A DNA stretch of 17,206 nucleotides from an uncultured Oscillospiraceae bacterium (GCA_934515035.1 CAKSXP010000011.1:1-17206), one strand, 5' to 3'. Shown: positions 6,317 to 13,194, counted from the stretch's first letter. Notes: generated by a model from the sequence alone, not told the origin. Made by a program: numbers and translations.

Positions 6317-8404
6317 ATGGAGCTTTGTTTACTTTTGAGAAAGCTTGCCCATGCGTGGCCGAACTCCACGGCGATCGAGTCGGACGGGGAGAAGGTCTCG
6401 TATTCCGAGCTGTTTGAACGTGTTGACACAGTGACGCGCGCGCTGGAGCAGATGGGCTGCCGCCGGGGCGCGAGACTGGCGTTTCTTGGCGGCAGCGGGC
6501 TGAGGTTTGCGGAGCTGATGCTTGCGCTGTCACAGCTTGGCGCGGAGATCACCCCCATGACCGGGGAGCCGGAGACCATACCGACGGACATTGGATATGC
6601 CTTTGTCGGCATGGAGCCGGACAGCGTCCTGCCCACCGTTCCGGACAGTGTGAAGGTGATAGGGGAGGACAGCGGCATCGGCTCCGTGAGCTATAAAAGG
6701 CTGCTGCGCCGCAGGAGCAGCTTCCGGACGGAGCGGGCGGCAAGCGGAAACGATACGCTGCTGCGTCTGCCGGAAAACAAAGCATACGCCTCAAAGGATA
6801 TAGCGGAATACATTTCTCTCTGCAAGGGAGATAAACCGACGAGAGCGCTGATCGCCCTCCCGGCCGCGTGCCTGAGCTTTGCGCGCGAGCTGTGCCTGGT
6901 GCTGGCCTGCGGGGGTACGGCGGTGCTGCCTCGCGGCTTTCGTGCAAAGGACTGGATATATGCGCTGTCGGACAATATTGACCGCGTTTTTCTCACGCAG
7001 ACGATGGCGGAGGCCGTCCTGCGCGACAGTCACTATCTGCGCGGAGATTTTTCCGGGATCAGGACGATCCGCTGCGGCCTGACGCTGTTTGAGAAGGAAA
7101 CGCTGCGGGAAATGTGCGAAAGCTTTCCTCCGGACTGTATGATCGAGAAGGAATATGGTTTTCCCGTTCCGGTCACGAAGCTCTCCGTGACGCTGGACGA
7201 ATCGGCAAGAGAGACAAGCGACGGATATGTGCTGATCGGCTCCGTCGGAAAGCCGGTGAACGGCGCGCCCGCCGCGGCATTTGACGGGGGGAGGATGCTC
7301 CCGCCCGGACAGGTGGGGGAGCTTTGCGTGAACGGCGCGGGAGCCTGGCTGCCGATAGGCGCGCGCGGACATGTCTCGCGCGACGGGTTCGTTTTTCTTT
7401 CGCGGGACCGCGCGCCGGATGGGGTTGTCATGCTTCCCGACACGGAGCCATCCCCGATCGGGGAACTCGCGGATATGAGCGAGTCCATGGACGGGGCGGA
7501 GCTTTGCCGCCGCGCCGCGGAGATAATTTCACGGGCTCTGGGGGCGTCTGCCGTCGGCGTATCGGCCTGCCGGTTCGAGGTGATACCGGCGGTCACCGCC
7601 GCCGCGATCGCGGAACAGGCGGAAAAGCCCTTCCGGGAGATACCGTTTCCGGAAGAGTGGTTCGTCAAGGGGAAGGGCTTTGTCTCCGAAATGCCGCAGG
7701 GGCGAGAGATGGTGTGCTGTCCGCTGCGCTCTTCGGAAGGGAAGCTGTTCGGCGGCCTTTTCGTCCTCGGGGGCAGGAGAGATGATCTCGGCCTTATACG
7801 GAAGATACTTACGCGCCTGCTTGAGTCGCACGAGAGCATACGCGCGGCACGGATGCAGTGCGAGCTGTTCCGGCAGGCTGCGCAGCTATCCGGAGAGGGC
7901 GTTGGTATCAGCCGTGTTGAGGAGCACCCGGCGCTGCTGTTTGCAAACGACATTGCCTCGGAGCAGATCAATATCGCGCGGCAGGAAAGCACCTACGGGA
8001 AAAAGCTTGAGCGTGTTCAGACGGAGAACATGCGCACGCTGATGGAGCCGGGGCGATACAGCAGCTCGCGCTCTTTCTATACACGCGCCGGCGAACGCAA
8101 GCTGTGGGTCAACTACCGCGCGGAGAAGATATCGGTCGGCGGCGAGAGCTTTGCCGTCTGCTTCAGCAATACGCAGGACAACCGAAGCTCAACGCGGCAC
8201 CTTGAAAGCATACTGACGCCGCGCGAGATCGAGATAGTCGATCTGCTGAGCCGCGGCGCGTCGAATAAGGACATGGCGCTGGCTCTCGGCGTGTCCGGGA
8301 ACACCGTCAAATATCATCTTGCGCGGATATATGAAAAGATGGAAGTCTCCAGCAGGACCGAGCTGCTCAGCGGCATATATATGAAGGCTTACCGAAACAG
8401 ATAA
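6317..8404 (+). CDS. ANL (AMP-binding)-GAF-PAS-LuxR multidomain transcription regulator
   Basis: A 695-aa protein. ATG 6317 is chosen because AGAGGTGG sits 9 bases upstream; the TTG at 6296 has no ribosome site. Residues about 5-375 follow the ANL (acyl-CoA synthetase/adenylation) order: an N-terminal S YSELFERVDTVTRAL-type region with GARLAFLGGSG, LALSQLGAEITPM, a substrate-domain LVLACGGTAVLP, GSVGKPVNGAP, and VGELCVNGAGAWL. The ATP-binding P-loop (normally TSGTTGxPKG) is not visible and the YGxTE and TGD motifs are degraded to EYGFPVP and GARGHVSRDGF, so catalysis is doubtful. About 390-505 resembles GAF (CCPLRSSEGKLFGGLFVLGG), about 515-620 resembles PAS, and 632-692 is a clear LuxR helix-turn-helix (LTPREIEIVDLL, ASNKDMALALGVSGNTVKYH). 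It probably senses an acyl or carboxylate ligand; the ligand and targets are unknown. It is transcribed alone. Confidence 0.8.
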   Translation: MELCLLLRKLAHAWPNSTAIESDGEKVSYSELFERVDTVTRALEQMGCRRGARLAFLGGSGLRFAELMLALSQLGAEITPMTGEPETIPTDIGYAFVGMEPDSVLPTVPDSVKVIGEDSGIGSVSYKRLLRRRSSFRTERAASGNDTLLRLPENKAYASKDIAEYISLCKGDKPTRALIALPAACLSFARELCLVLACGGTAVLPRGFRAKDWIYALSDNIDRVFLTQTMAEAVLRDSHYLRGDFSGIRTIRCGLTLFEKETLREMCESFPPDCMIEKEYGFPVPVTKLSVTLDESARETSDGYVLIGSVGKPVNGAPAAAFDGGRMLPPGQVGELCVNGAGAWLPIGARGHVSRDGFVFLSRDRAPDGVVMLPDTEPSPIGELADMSESMDGAELCRRAAEIISRALGASAVGVSACRFEVIPAVTAAAIAEQAEKPFREIPFPEEWFVKGKGFVSEMPQGREMVCCPLRSSEGKLFGGLFVLGGRRDDLGLIRKILTRLLESHESIRAARMQCELFRQAAQLSGEGVGISRVEEHPALLFANDIASEQINIARQESTYGKKLERVQTENMRTLMEPGRYSSSRSFYTRAGERKLWVNYRAEKISVGGESFAVCFSNTQDNRSSTRHLESILTPREIEIVDLLSRGASNKDMALALGVSGNTVKYHLARIYEKMEVSSRTELLSGIYMKAYRNR

Positions 8405-8447
8405 TAAACGAGCTTCGTATCTGATTAAGATATGAAGCTCGTTTATT
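8403..8447. terminator. Bidirectional terminator between the regulator and lgt
   Basis: An inverted repeat of 20 bp (8403-8422 with 8428-8447) with one G-T pair and a 5-base loop, between two convergent genes. It starts within the stop codon of the regulator and ends 3 bases before the lgt stop. Flanks are T-rich on the plus side (GTTTTAC) and TTATTATCTGTTT on the minus side. Confidence 0.85.
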
Positions 8448-8450
8448 GTT

Positions 8451-9272
8451 TTACTTATTGTCCTCTTCGGATACGACGGAGCCGGAAGGCGCATCCTCGG
8501 CGGATGCCTCCGCTCCGGAGGAGGCCCGGGCAGCGCGGCGGCGGTCAAGGAAAAACATGAGAATGGCCGCGGCGGCAATGAATATTGAGATGAACTGCGA
8601 CGTTGAGAGAAAAGCGACGGCGCCGCGGTCATCCGAGCGGAAAAACTCGATTATGAATCTGCCCACGGAGTACAGCAGCAGGTACATTGCGCCGACATCG
8701 CCCGTATGCTTTCTGCGCTTGTAATACCATATCAGAATGCCCATTATGGCGAAGTTGCCCGCGGCGGAGAACAGCTGCGTCGGCAGAAGGGGAACGCCCG
8801 CGGGGGCTATACTGCCTTCGGGAAATGTGACTCCGAGGAAGGAGCTTGTCTCACGTCCGTAGCAGCAGCCGGCCAGAAAGCAGCCGATGCGTCCGAAGCC
8901 CTGCGCAATGGAAATCGTCGGCGCGAGCAGGTCGAAGTATTCCAGAAACACCAGCCTGCGTTTGCGGCAATAGATGATCGCGGCGGCAACACCGGCGACG
9001 ATGCCGCCGTATACAACGAAGCCCTCGGAGCCGAGCACGGCGAGCGGGTCGCGGATGAACCAGTCAAACTCAACGATGATATACAGTATCTTTGCTCCGA
9101 TGAAGCCAATGAACACGCCGAGCAGCGCAATATCGATGGCGGCGTTTTTGTCCATGTCATATTTTTTTGCTCTGTAAGTGCCCATCAGAACGCAGCACAA
9201 AAAGCCTATGCCTATCATCAGGCCGTATCCGTGTATGGTGACGGGGCCGATGGAAAAAAGATCGTTATACAA
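8451..9272 (-). CDS. lgt: Prolipoprotein diacylglyceryl transferase
   Basis: A 273-aa integral membrane enzyme that transfers diacylglycerol from phosphatidylglycerol to the lipobox Cys of prolipoproteins, the first step of lipoprotein maturation. Family features are the N-terminal IHGYGLMIGIGF, the segment GSEGFVVYGGIVAG, the signature region GFGRIGCFLAGCCYG at about residues 125-139, TQLFSAAGNFAIM, and GRFIIEFFRSDDRG near the end. About seven transmembrane helices are visible. The C-terminal 30 residues form a charged Ala/Ser/Glu tail beyond the family core. The start is TTG at 9272 with AAAGGAGAG upstream; no ATG or GTG is better placed, so a non-standard start is likely. It is transcribed alone from its own promoter and ends at the shared hairpin with the regulator gene. 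Confidence 0.95.
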   Translation of the reverse strand: MYNDLFSIGPVTIHGYGLMIGIGFLCCVLMGTYRAKKYDMDKNAAIDIALLGVFIGFIGAKILYIIVEFDWFIRDPLAVLGSEGFVVYGGIVAGVAAAIIYCRKRRLVFLEYFDLLAPTISIAQGFGRIGCFLAGCCYGRETSSFLGVTFPEGSIAPAGVPLLPTQLFSAAGNFAIMGILIWYYKRRKHTGDVGAMYLLLYSVGRFIIEFFRSDDRGAVAFLSTSQFISIFIAAAAILMFFLDRRRAARASSGAEASAEDAPSGSVVSEEDNK

Positions 9273-9306
9273 AGCTGTGCTCTCCTTTAGCTATTGGAAT
9301 GTACGC

Positions 9307-9335
9307 ATTATAGCATGTCCGGGGTGAAAAACCAA
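9307..9335 (-). promoter_or_regulatory. Promoter of lgt
   Basis: TTGGTT (9330-9335) and a perfect TATAAT (9307-9312) with 17-base spacing on the minus strand, about 35 bases before the TTG start. It lies in the 79-base gap between the XRE repressor stop and lgt, so lgt need not depend on the phage island. Confidence 0.75.
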
Positions 9336-9351
9336 TGGAAAATACATAATA

Positions 9352-10059
9352 TTAGCCCGGAACTCGATCCTGACGCTGCTTTGAGAGAAATTCCAGAAAG
9401 TCATCCGCAGTCTTTTGCTGTTCCGCGGACAAGGAACTGTAAAGAGTCAGAAATTTGTGCGCTCCGGCAATATGCGCGGTCCTGAGCCCATGACCGGGGT
9501 CGGGGAGCGTCTCGTACTCGTTCGGGCTGACGCCGTGATCGATGAGGTACTCCGCGAACAAAAGCTCGTCCATGGTGGTCGGAGCGTTCTCATCGGGAGC
9601 GCCTGCCTTGTTGTCGAGATATCTGGCGTAGCTGATAAATTTCTCAATATCTTCGGAGGAGAGGGAGGCGAGCGTTTTGGAGAGTTCATAGGCAGCGCGG
9701 GCCTTTTCGCGGTTTTCGGGCGGGATGTCGGAAAAGTCGGCGAGCTCTCCGTTTTCCTGCTCGTACATATGCTGCGACAGACCCGCGACGCCTTCCTCCA
9801 ACGTGGGCGCGCGGTCCCTGAACAGCTTTTCCTGAATATCCAGAGCCTGACTGGCGGAGCGTTCCCATCCGAGAAGATATCCGGGGGAGACGCTTAAAAA
9901 TGCGGCCATACTCTCGAGCTTGTCGACAGGAATGTTGACGATGATGTTGTTTTCGTATTTGAATATGGTCTGCTTGGTAACGCCGCAGACCCTGCCGAGC
10001 TCTTCCTGAGTTATGTTTCCGGCCTCTCTTGCGGCGCGTATGCGCTCCCCGACTGTCAT
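9352..10059 (-). CDS. XRE-family transcriptional repressor, phage CI-like
   Basis: A 235-aa protein; ATG 10059 is chosen because GGTGG precedes it, and the ATG at 10077 lacks a ribosome site. Residues 1-65 form an XRE helix-turn-helix: VGERIRAAREAGNITQEELG, then VTKQTIFKYENN, and LESMAAFLSVSPGYLLGW. The remaining 170 residues are acidic and mostly helical with no LexA/CI peptidase Ser-Lys motif, but with ELLFAEYLIDHGVSPNEYET, which recalls phage and conjugative-element repressor regions adjoining ImmA-type peptidases. No ImmA partner is seen. It is divergent from a small tail/holin cassette, and its promoter and theirs carry the same 14-base half-operator, so it most likely represses both. 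Confidence 0.85.
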   Translation of the reverse strand: MTVGERIRAAREAGNITQEELGRVCGVTKQTIFKYENNIIVNIPVDKLESMAAFLSVSPGYLLGWERSASQALDIQEKLFRDRAPTLEEGVAGLSQHMYEQENGELADFSDIPPENREKARAAYELSKTLASLSSEDIEKFISYARYLDNKAGAPDENAPTTMDELLFAEYLIDHGVSPNEYETLPDPGHGLRTAHIAGAHKFLTLYSSLSAEQQKTADDFLEFLSKQRQDRVPG

Positions 10060-10091
10060 GATGTTCCACCGTCCCATAGAATAGTAACTTC

Positions 10092-10119
10092 AGTATATCA
10101 CATTTTCCTCCCGAAACAA
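10092..10119 (-). promoter_or_regulatory. Promoter of the XRE repressor
   Basis: Minus-strand TTGTTT (10114-10119) and TATACT (10092-10097) with 16-base spacing. The left operator copy (10093-10106) overlaps the -10 box and part of the spacer, consistent with autoregulation. Confidence 0.65.
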
Positions 10120-10157
10120 GCTGAAAATAACTTGACAGGCGACGAAATGTGATGTAC
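10093..10157. promoter_or_regulatory. Paired inverted operators of the phage-type switch
   Basis: The element GTATATCACATTTT (10093-10106) recurs in inverted orientation as GAAATGTGATGTAC (10144-10157), matching at 12 of 14 positions with a perfect 9-base core ATCACATTT/AAATGTGAT. Each copy overlaps the spacer and -10 region of one of the two divergent promoters. This is the arrangement expected for a repressor that controls both directions. Confidence 0.75.
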
Positions 10158-10160
10158 TAT
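10132..10160 (+). promoter_or_regulatory. Strong sigma-A promoter of the tail/holin cassette
   Basis: A consensus TTGACA (10132-10137) and TACTAT (10155-10160) with 17-base spacing; transcription should begin near 10167. The right operator copy lies across the spacer and -10 box. It is among the strongest promoter matches in the window, yet it drives only three tiny genes. Confidence 0.85.
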
Positions 10161-10166
10161 AGAGAT

Positions 10167-10261
10167 AGCTTAATAAGTTACCAAGTGGCGTTCCCTGCTC
10201 TCATCCGGGGGACGCCGGATTTATATGCCAAGCCGGTAACTTTTTAAGTGACTGAGAAATT
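10167..10261 (+). ncRNA. Structured 5' leader of the tail/holin transcript
   Basis: Two nested stems: an outer 14-bp stem with one mismatch (10169-10182 with 10235-10248) and an inner 9-bp stem (10187-10195 with 10208-10216). The outer stem begins only 2-3 bases after the predicted start of transcription, and its 3' arm ends in TTTTTAAG. It could be an attenuator, an mRNA stabiliser or a small RNA in its own right. I do not recognise a known class. Confidence 0.5.
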
Positions 10262-10279
10262 TTGATCGGGGGAAGAAAA

Positions 10280-10558
10280 GTGATAATCAGGATCGAAGCA
10301 TATGAAAACGGAGCGCACGCAAACCAGAGCGTAACGCCCCGGACCGTGCCGGAGGGCTGGGCGGTGGTGCCGGACCAGATCGTGGTGCCGGATACGTTTC
10401 CGTTTGTGAACGTGACGGTGGAGAACGGCGTTGTAACAGGCATGACTGCCGGAACGGTGCCGGAGCCGGGCACAGCGGAGCCGGAAGAGCCGACAGAGCT
10501 TGAAAGGCTCCGTGCGGATGTGGACTATATCGCGGTAATGACGGGGGTGGAACTGTGA
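10280..10558 (+). CDS. Small phage tail-associated protein
   Basis: 92 aa if begun at GTG 10280, which has GGGGGAAG 6-7 bases upstream; a TTG at 10262 is in frame but has no ribosome site. The sequence IRIEAYENGAHANQS, then VPEGWAVVPDQI, TFPFVNVTVENGVVTGM and a Pro/Glu-rich hinge ending in LERLRADVDYIAVMTGVEL is typical of short proteins encoded just before XkdX and holin at the end of Siphoviridae-type tail modules. Its exact role is unknown. It overlaps the next gene by 4 bases (GTGA) and is the first gene of the three-gene cassette controlled by the XRE switch. Confidence 0.75.
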   Translation: MIIRIEAYENGAHANQSVTPRTVPEGWAVVPDQIVVPDTFPFVNVTVENGVVTGMTAGTVPEPGTAEPEEPTELERLRADVDYIAVMTGVEL

Positions 10559-10680
10559 CGGTAAAGCAGATGGCGGCATATTATTATTCCAGAGGGCTGT
10601 GGAGCGCGGCGCGCATAAACGCGCTTGCAGCAGCCGGAAAGCTGACGCAGGAGGAGGCTGATGAAATAAAGAATGGATAA
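10555..10680 (+). CDS. XkdX-family-like phage mini-protein
   Basis: A 41-aa ORF that is easy to miss. GTG 10555 overlaps the upstream stop (GTGA), with GGGGGTGG upstream. It reads MTVKQMAAYYYSRGLWSAAR followed by INALAAAGKLTQEEADEI, which matches the XkdX pattern: a short protein with YY..GLW and a C-terminal LT.EE..EI, found between tail-fibre and holin genes in Firmicutes phages. Its role is unknown. It overlaps the holin start by 8 bases, so the three genes are translationally coupled. Confidence 0.7.
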   Translation: MTVKQMAAYYYSRGLWSAARINALAAAGKLTQEEADEIKNG

Positions 10681-10873
10681 TTTCAAAAAGTGGCTGAAGT
10701 GCGCGGGATCCAGAGCGCTCAAAACTGTGGCGCAGACCGCCGTGGCAACGATAGGAACGAGCGCGCTGCTTTCACAGGTGGATTGGATGATGGTGTTGTC
10801 CGCGTCAATACTGGCGGGGGCGCTGAGCTTCCTGACCAGCATTGCCGGTCTGCCGGAATGTACGAAGGACTGA
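10673..10873 (+). CDS. Phage holin (r1t-like)
   Basis: A 66-aa protein with ATG 10673 and ribosome site GGAGGAGG about 14 bases upstream within the XkdX-like gene. Two transmembrane helices (about 18-35 and 39-60) flank a short turn containing SQVDWMMVLSAS; the pattern AQTAVATIGTSALL..VDW...LSASILAGALSFLTSIAGLPE is typical of r1t-type holins. Holins form membrane lesions that release a muralytic enzyme. No endolysin follows: the downstream 90 bases hold no gene before a strong terminator. The cassette is therefore either a decayed lysis module or one kept for another export or killing purpose. Confidence 0.85.
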   Translation: MDNFKKWLKCAGSRALKTVAQTAVATIGTSALLSQVDWMMVLSASILAGALSFLTSIAGLPECTKD

Positions 10874-10965
10874 ATGTGTACAGGCTTCCCCGGTGCGGCA
10901 TGAGCTGAAGAGCCGGGTGTCCGGGCTTCAATGTATCTGTCCGCCGGGGCAGAAAGAATAACAAT

Positions 10966-11003
10966 AAAAAAGGATGCCGGTCGCATGACCGGCATCCTTT
11001 TTT
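10966..11003. terminator. Terminator ending the holin cassette
   Basis: A perfect 17-bp inverted repeat (10966-10982 with 10987-11003) with a GCAT loop; A-run before and T-run after make it active in both directions. It closes the holin transcript and also the minus-strand toxin/immunity transcript, which ends about 40 bases away. Confidence 0.95.
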
Positions 11004-11042
11004 GCAGCCTCTTAAGAGTTCGGGAGCTTTTTATGTATCAGA

Positions 11043-11339
11043 TCATGTAATCGATTTACCTGCGCCGGCAGACGGCTCGTCAGCCGCCTTGCGGCCCTCA
11101 AACCGGGCTTTGATCTCTTCGTTTACCTTGGCGTGCATAATGGGAACGGTTATTAAATCCTCTTCTTTAATCCCCAAAGTGGCAATATCGGGGTTTTCTC
11201 CTAATTGGGGAAAATTCACTAACCAATATCCAGTACGATATTGTTCCATACAGATCCACCCCTGCATACCTTTGTGAACGCCGTCCATCGCATATTCGTT
11301 TTTTTCAGTGATAACTTCAACGCAATCCATCATCTTCAT
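11043..11339 (-). CDS. Putative immunity protein of the toxin-like gene upstream
   Basis: 98 aa from ATG 11339, which has GGAGGT 8 bases upstream; the ATG at 11354 lies inside that ribosome site and is unlikely to be used. The order CVEVITEKNEYAMDGVHKGM, GWICMEQYRTGYWLVNFPQ, and IKEEDLITVP suggests a small SH3/KOW-like beta barrel seen in small clostridial proteins that sit beside polymorphic toxins. The last 25 residues are charged and probably unstructured. The ribosome site overlaps the end of the toxin-like gene and the start lies 1 base after its stop codon, so the two are translationally coupled. The immunity role is inferred from this placement. The DNA is AT-richer than its surroundings. 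Confidence 0.6.
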   Translation of the reverse strand: MKMMDCVEVITEKNEYAMDGVHKGMQGWICMEQYRTGYWLVNFPQLGENPDIATLGIKEEDLITVPIMHAKVNEEIKARFEGRKAADEPSAGAGKSIT

Positions 11340-11340
11340 G

Positions 11341-11892
11341 TTATTTACCTCCATACGGCGTTGTCAGTCGTATCGCTCCATTAGGTTCAACCATCCAGCC
11401 TGTTATAAAAGACACAGTATTTCCTGTACCTTTTCTGGGAATAGTGACTCGTATGCTGATCCGCTGACCGTCCTTGTTCAATTTACCAAGTATATACTCA
11501 CCTGAAATGTATTTTTCTCTTGCCTGTCGTTCTAATTCTTTTTGCAGCCACTGAGCATCATCAACGGTATAGCCCCATTCCTTGAAAAGCTTTTCTTTGT
11601 GATGGGTGTAGGTTCCCGGTGTGTTAAACAGATACGGATCGAATTTACTGTAATCGCTGTAAGCTTTTGCGTTTATCACAACTGAGACATAATCGATCGG
11701 GTCGAGGGTACAGTGACAAAAAGGGTGATGCGGACATGGCGGGACGGTGTCCAGCGAAAACCAGCACCCATCAAGCTTCATACATTCTTCGCAATGTGTT
11801 TTGCCTTCAGAGTGATGCGTCCACTGGACCCAATCCGGAAAATCTGCCGATTTTTGTACGAGGATCGTTCCTGTACATCGTTTGTAGTACAT
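11341..11892 (-). CDS. Orphan polymorphic toxin-like protein (minor-capsid-like Cys region plus nuclease-type C-terminus)
   Basis: 183 aa from ATG 11892, with AAGGAG 9-10 bases upstream; earlier in-frame starts lack a ribosome site. Residues about 35-67 contain CEEC, then PPCPHHPFCHC, a pattern like the end of phage minor-head (Mu F-like) proteins and probably metal-binding. Residues about 90-183 contain YTHHKEKLFKEWGY, a helix with LQKELERQAREKYI, then GTGNTVSFITGWMV and IRLTTPYGGK; this order resembles DUF6883-type C-terminal toxin domains of the BECR/EndoU-like RNase group. No secretion or repeat module precedes it, so it is an orphan module. The downstream 98-aa gene is the likely immunity partner. 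Hand counts of two 60-base lines here give 38-42 per cent GC, against 63 per cent for a line in lgt, suggesting recent acquisition. Confidence 0.55.
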   Translation of the reverse strand: MYYKRCTGTILVQKSADFPDWVQWTHHSEGKTHCEECMKLDGCWFSLDTVPPCPHHPFCHCTLDPIDYVSVVINAKAYSDYSKFDPYLFNTPGTYTHHKEKLFKEWGYTVDDAQWLQKELERQAREKYISGEYILGKLNKDGQRISIRVTIPRKGTGNTVSFITGWMVEPNGAIRLTTPYGGK

Positions 11893-12017
11893 TGGTCTGT
11901 TCTCCTTTTTCAATAGTAAGGACCCCAGTCCTTCTAACCAAAGGGAGAAACAAGCCCAAAGCTGCACGCCGCCGTGCAACAGAGATTTCCGGAATTGCAG
12001 ATTCGGCGCTATGCATA

Positions 12018-12053
12018 TAAAAAATAGGTGAGCCCTTTAAAGAACTCACCTAT
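12018..12053 (-). terminator. Terminator of the tRNA-Pro gene
   Basis: On the minus strand the tRNA CCA end runs straight into a 9-bp stem (12045-12053 with 12024-12032) followed by a T-run (A-run 12019-12024 on the plus strand). The stem's first base is the last base of the tRNA. Confidence 0.8.
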
Positions 12054-12129
12054 GGTCCGAGTGACTGGACTTGAACCAGCGGCCTCCTGAACCCCATTCA
12101 GGCGCGATACCAAACTTCGCCACACCCGG
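12053..12129 (-). tRNA. tRNA-Pro(GGG)
   Basis: 77 bases including an encoded CCA. The acceptor CCGGGTG pairs with CACTCGG (one G-T), the D stem is GCG/CGC, the anticodon stem CCTGA/TCAGG holds loop ATGGGGT, giving anticodon GGG (proline), and the T arm GCTGG-TTCAAGT-CCAGT is intact. The discriminator is A. A minus-strand terminator follows directly. The phage island and toxin cassette lie on its 3' side, where integrases often use tRNA ends, although no second copy of the tRNA end was found. Confidence 0.95.
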
Positions 12130-12219
12130 ATATATTAACTTTTGTTCTTCCGAACGCCCGATTATATTAACATATAATTTATAATAAATCAAGATGTTTT
12201 TCTGTTTTTTGATAAAAAA

Positions 12220-12250
12220 TTTTGCGCCCCTTTCAGACAGGGGCGCAAAA
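12220..12250 (-). terminator. Terminator of the NlpC/P60 operon
   Basis: An 11-bp perfect stem (TTTTGCGCCCC / GGGGCGCAAAA) with a 9-base loop, followed on the minus strand by TTTTTT and located 8 bases after the NlpC stop codon. Confidence 0.9.
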
Positions 12251-12258
12251 CGTTTTTT

Positions 12259-13182
12259 TCAGGAAACGATACGGCGCGCGCCGTAATAGTGGTTGTTGTA
12301 ATATGTTTCGCTCAGCGACGAGATGGTGACATATCCCGTTCCGGATGAAGCGTGGATAAACTGACCGTCTCCGATGTAAATGCCGACGTGGCCTATGTAG
12401 GTTGCCGAGCGGCTGGTCGTGAAGCATATCGCGTCGCCCGGCTGGAGCGCGCTCCTGTCGATATATTCGCCGTTTGAGTATATGGACTCGGCCGTGCGGT
12501 TTATCGAATAGCCGCACTCCTTGTATACATAGTACACAAAGCCCGAGCAGTCAAAACCGGAAGTGGAGGTGCCGCCCCACACATAGGGCGTGCCCATATA
12601 TTTTTTCGCTGTTTCAACTATCTTTGCGCCCTCCGAGCTGTCGACAGACGCCGCAGCCTCGCCCGGCTGCTGGGCAGTCACGCTATCGGGCTGGAGACTT
12701 GCGGTATACAGCGAAAAATAGTCGCTGCGGATATAGCCCTCAACGCTGCCGCTGCTGACCATGTACCACTCGCCCGACACGGCCTTGACGCTCATCTCGT
12801 CTCCGTTGTTGAATGAGCCAAGAACCTGATAATCCGTCCCCGGGCCGCTGCGCATACGGACGCTCGTTCCGGTTACGGAGCCCACGCCGAAGTTTGCCTC
12901 TCCGGAGTCGCTCTTTGTGATAAATTCATCGGACATATAGCCGACATAACCCTTGTACCAGACCTTGCTCCAACCGTCGGGCGCTTCCGCGTCCGAAACT
13001 ATCGCAACGGCTCCGCGCGGAGCTATCGTTACTATGGAGGAGGTGGTGTTTGGTTCGCTGCGCAGATTCAGGGCGGAGGCGTTCACCGTGGCCGTACCCT
13101 GACTCATCGCCAGCGCCGACATGCTCATGACCGCGCAGGCGGCACAGGCTATCAGTCCTGTTTTGAGTATCCTGAGTTTCAT
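12259..13182 (-). CDS. Secreted SH3-SH3-NlpC/P60 endopeptidase
   Basis: A 307-aa protein. Residues 1-26 form a signal peptide (basic MKLRILKTG, then a hydrophobic core ending SALAM). Two bacterial SH3 domains follow (about 29-90, LNLRSEPNTTSSIV; and about 98-160, VRMRSGPGTDYQVLG), each with the RSGP-type motif used for wall binding. A linker precedes the NlpC/P60 domain (about 185-307) with its Cys (FDCSGF), His (GHVGIYI) and third catalytic residue (FIHAS). Enzymes of this type cleave within peptidoglycan stem peptides. It is the second gene of a two-gene operon, 12 bases after the small protein at 13195. Confidence 0.93.
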   Translation of the reverse strand: MKLRILKTGLIACAACAVMSMSALAMSQGTATVNASALNLRSEPNTTSSIVTIAPRGAVAIVSDAEAPDGWSKVWYKGYVGYMSDEFITKSDSGEANFGVGSVTGTSVRMRSGPGTDYQVLGSFNNGDEMSVKAVSGEWYMVSSGSVEGYIRSDYFSLYTASLQPDSVTAQQPGEAAASVDSSEGAKIVETAKKYMGTPYVWGGTSTSGFDCSGFVYYVYKECGYSINRTAESIYSNGEYIDRSALQPGDAICFTTSRSATYIGHVGIYIGDGQFIHASSGTGYVTISSLSETYYNNHYYGARRIVS

Positions 13183-13194
13183 GGTAAAGCCCCT

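Noticed and set aside
9352..12129. Attachment-site duplication of the tRNA-Pro 3' end
   Set aside because: No second copy of the tRNA end was seen by eye within the window; it could lie outside.
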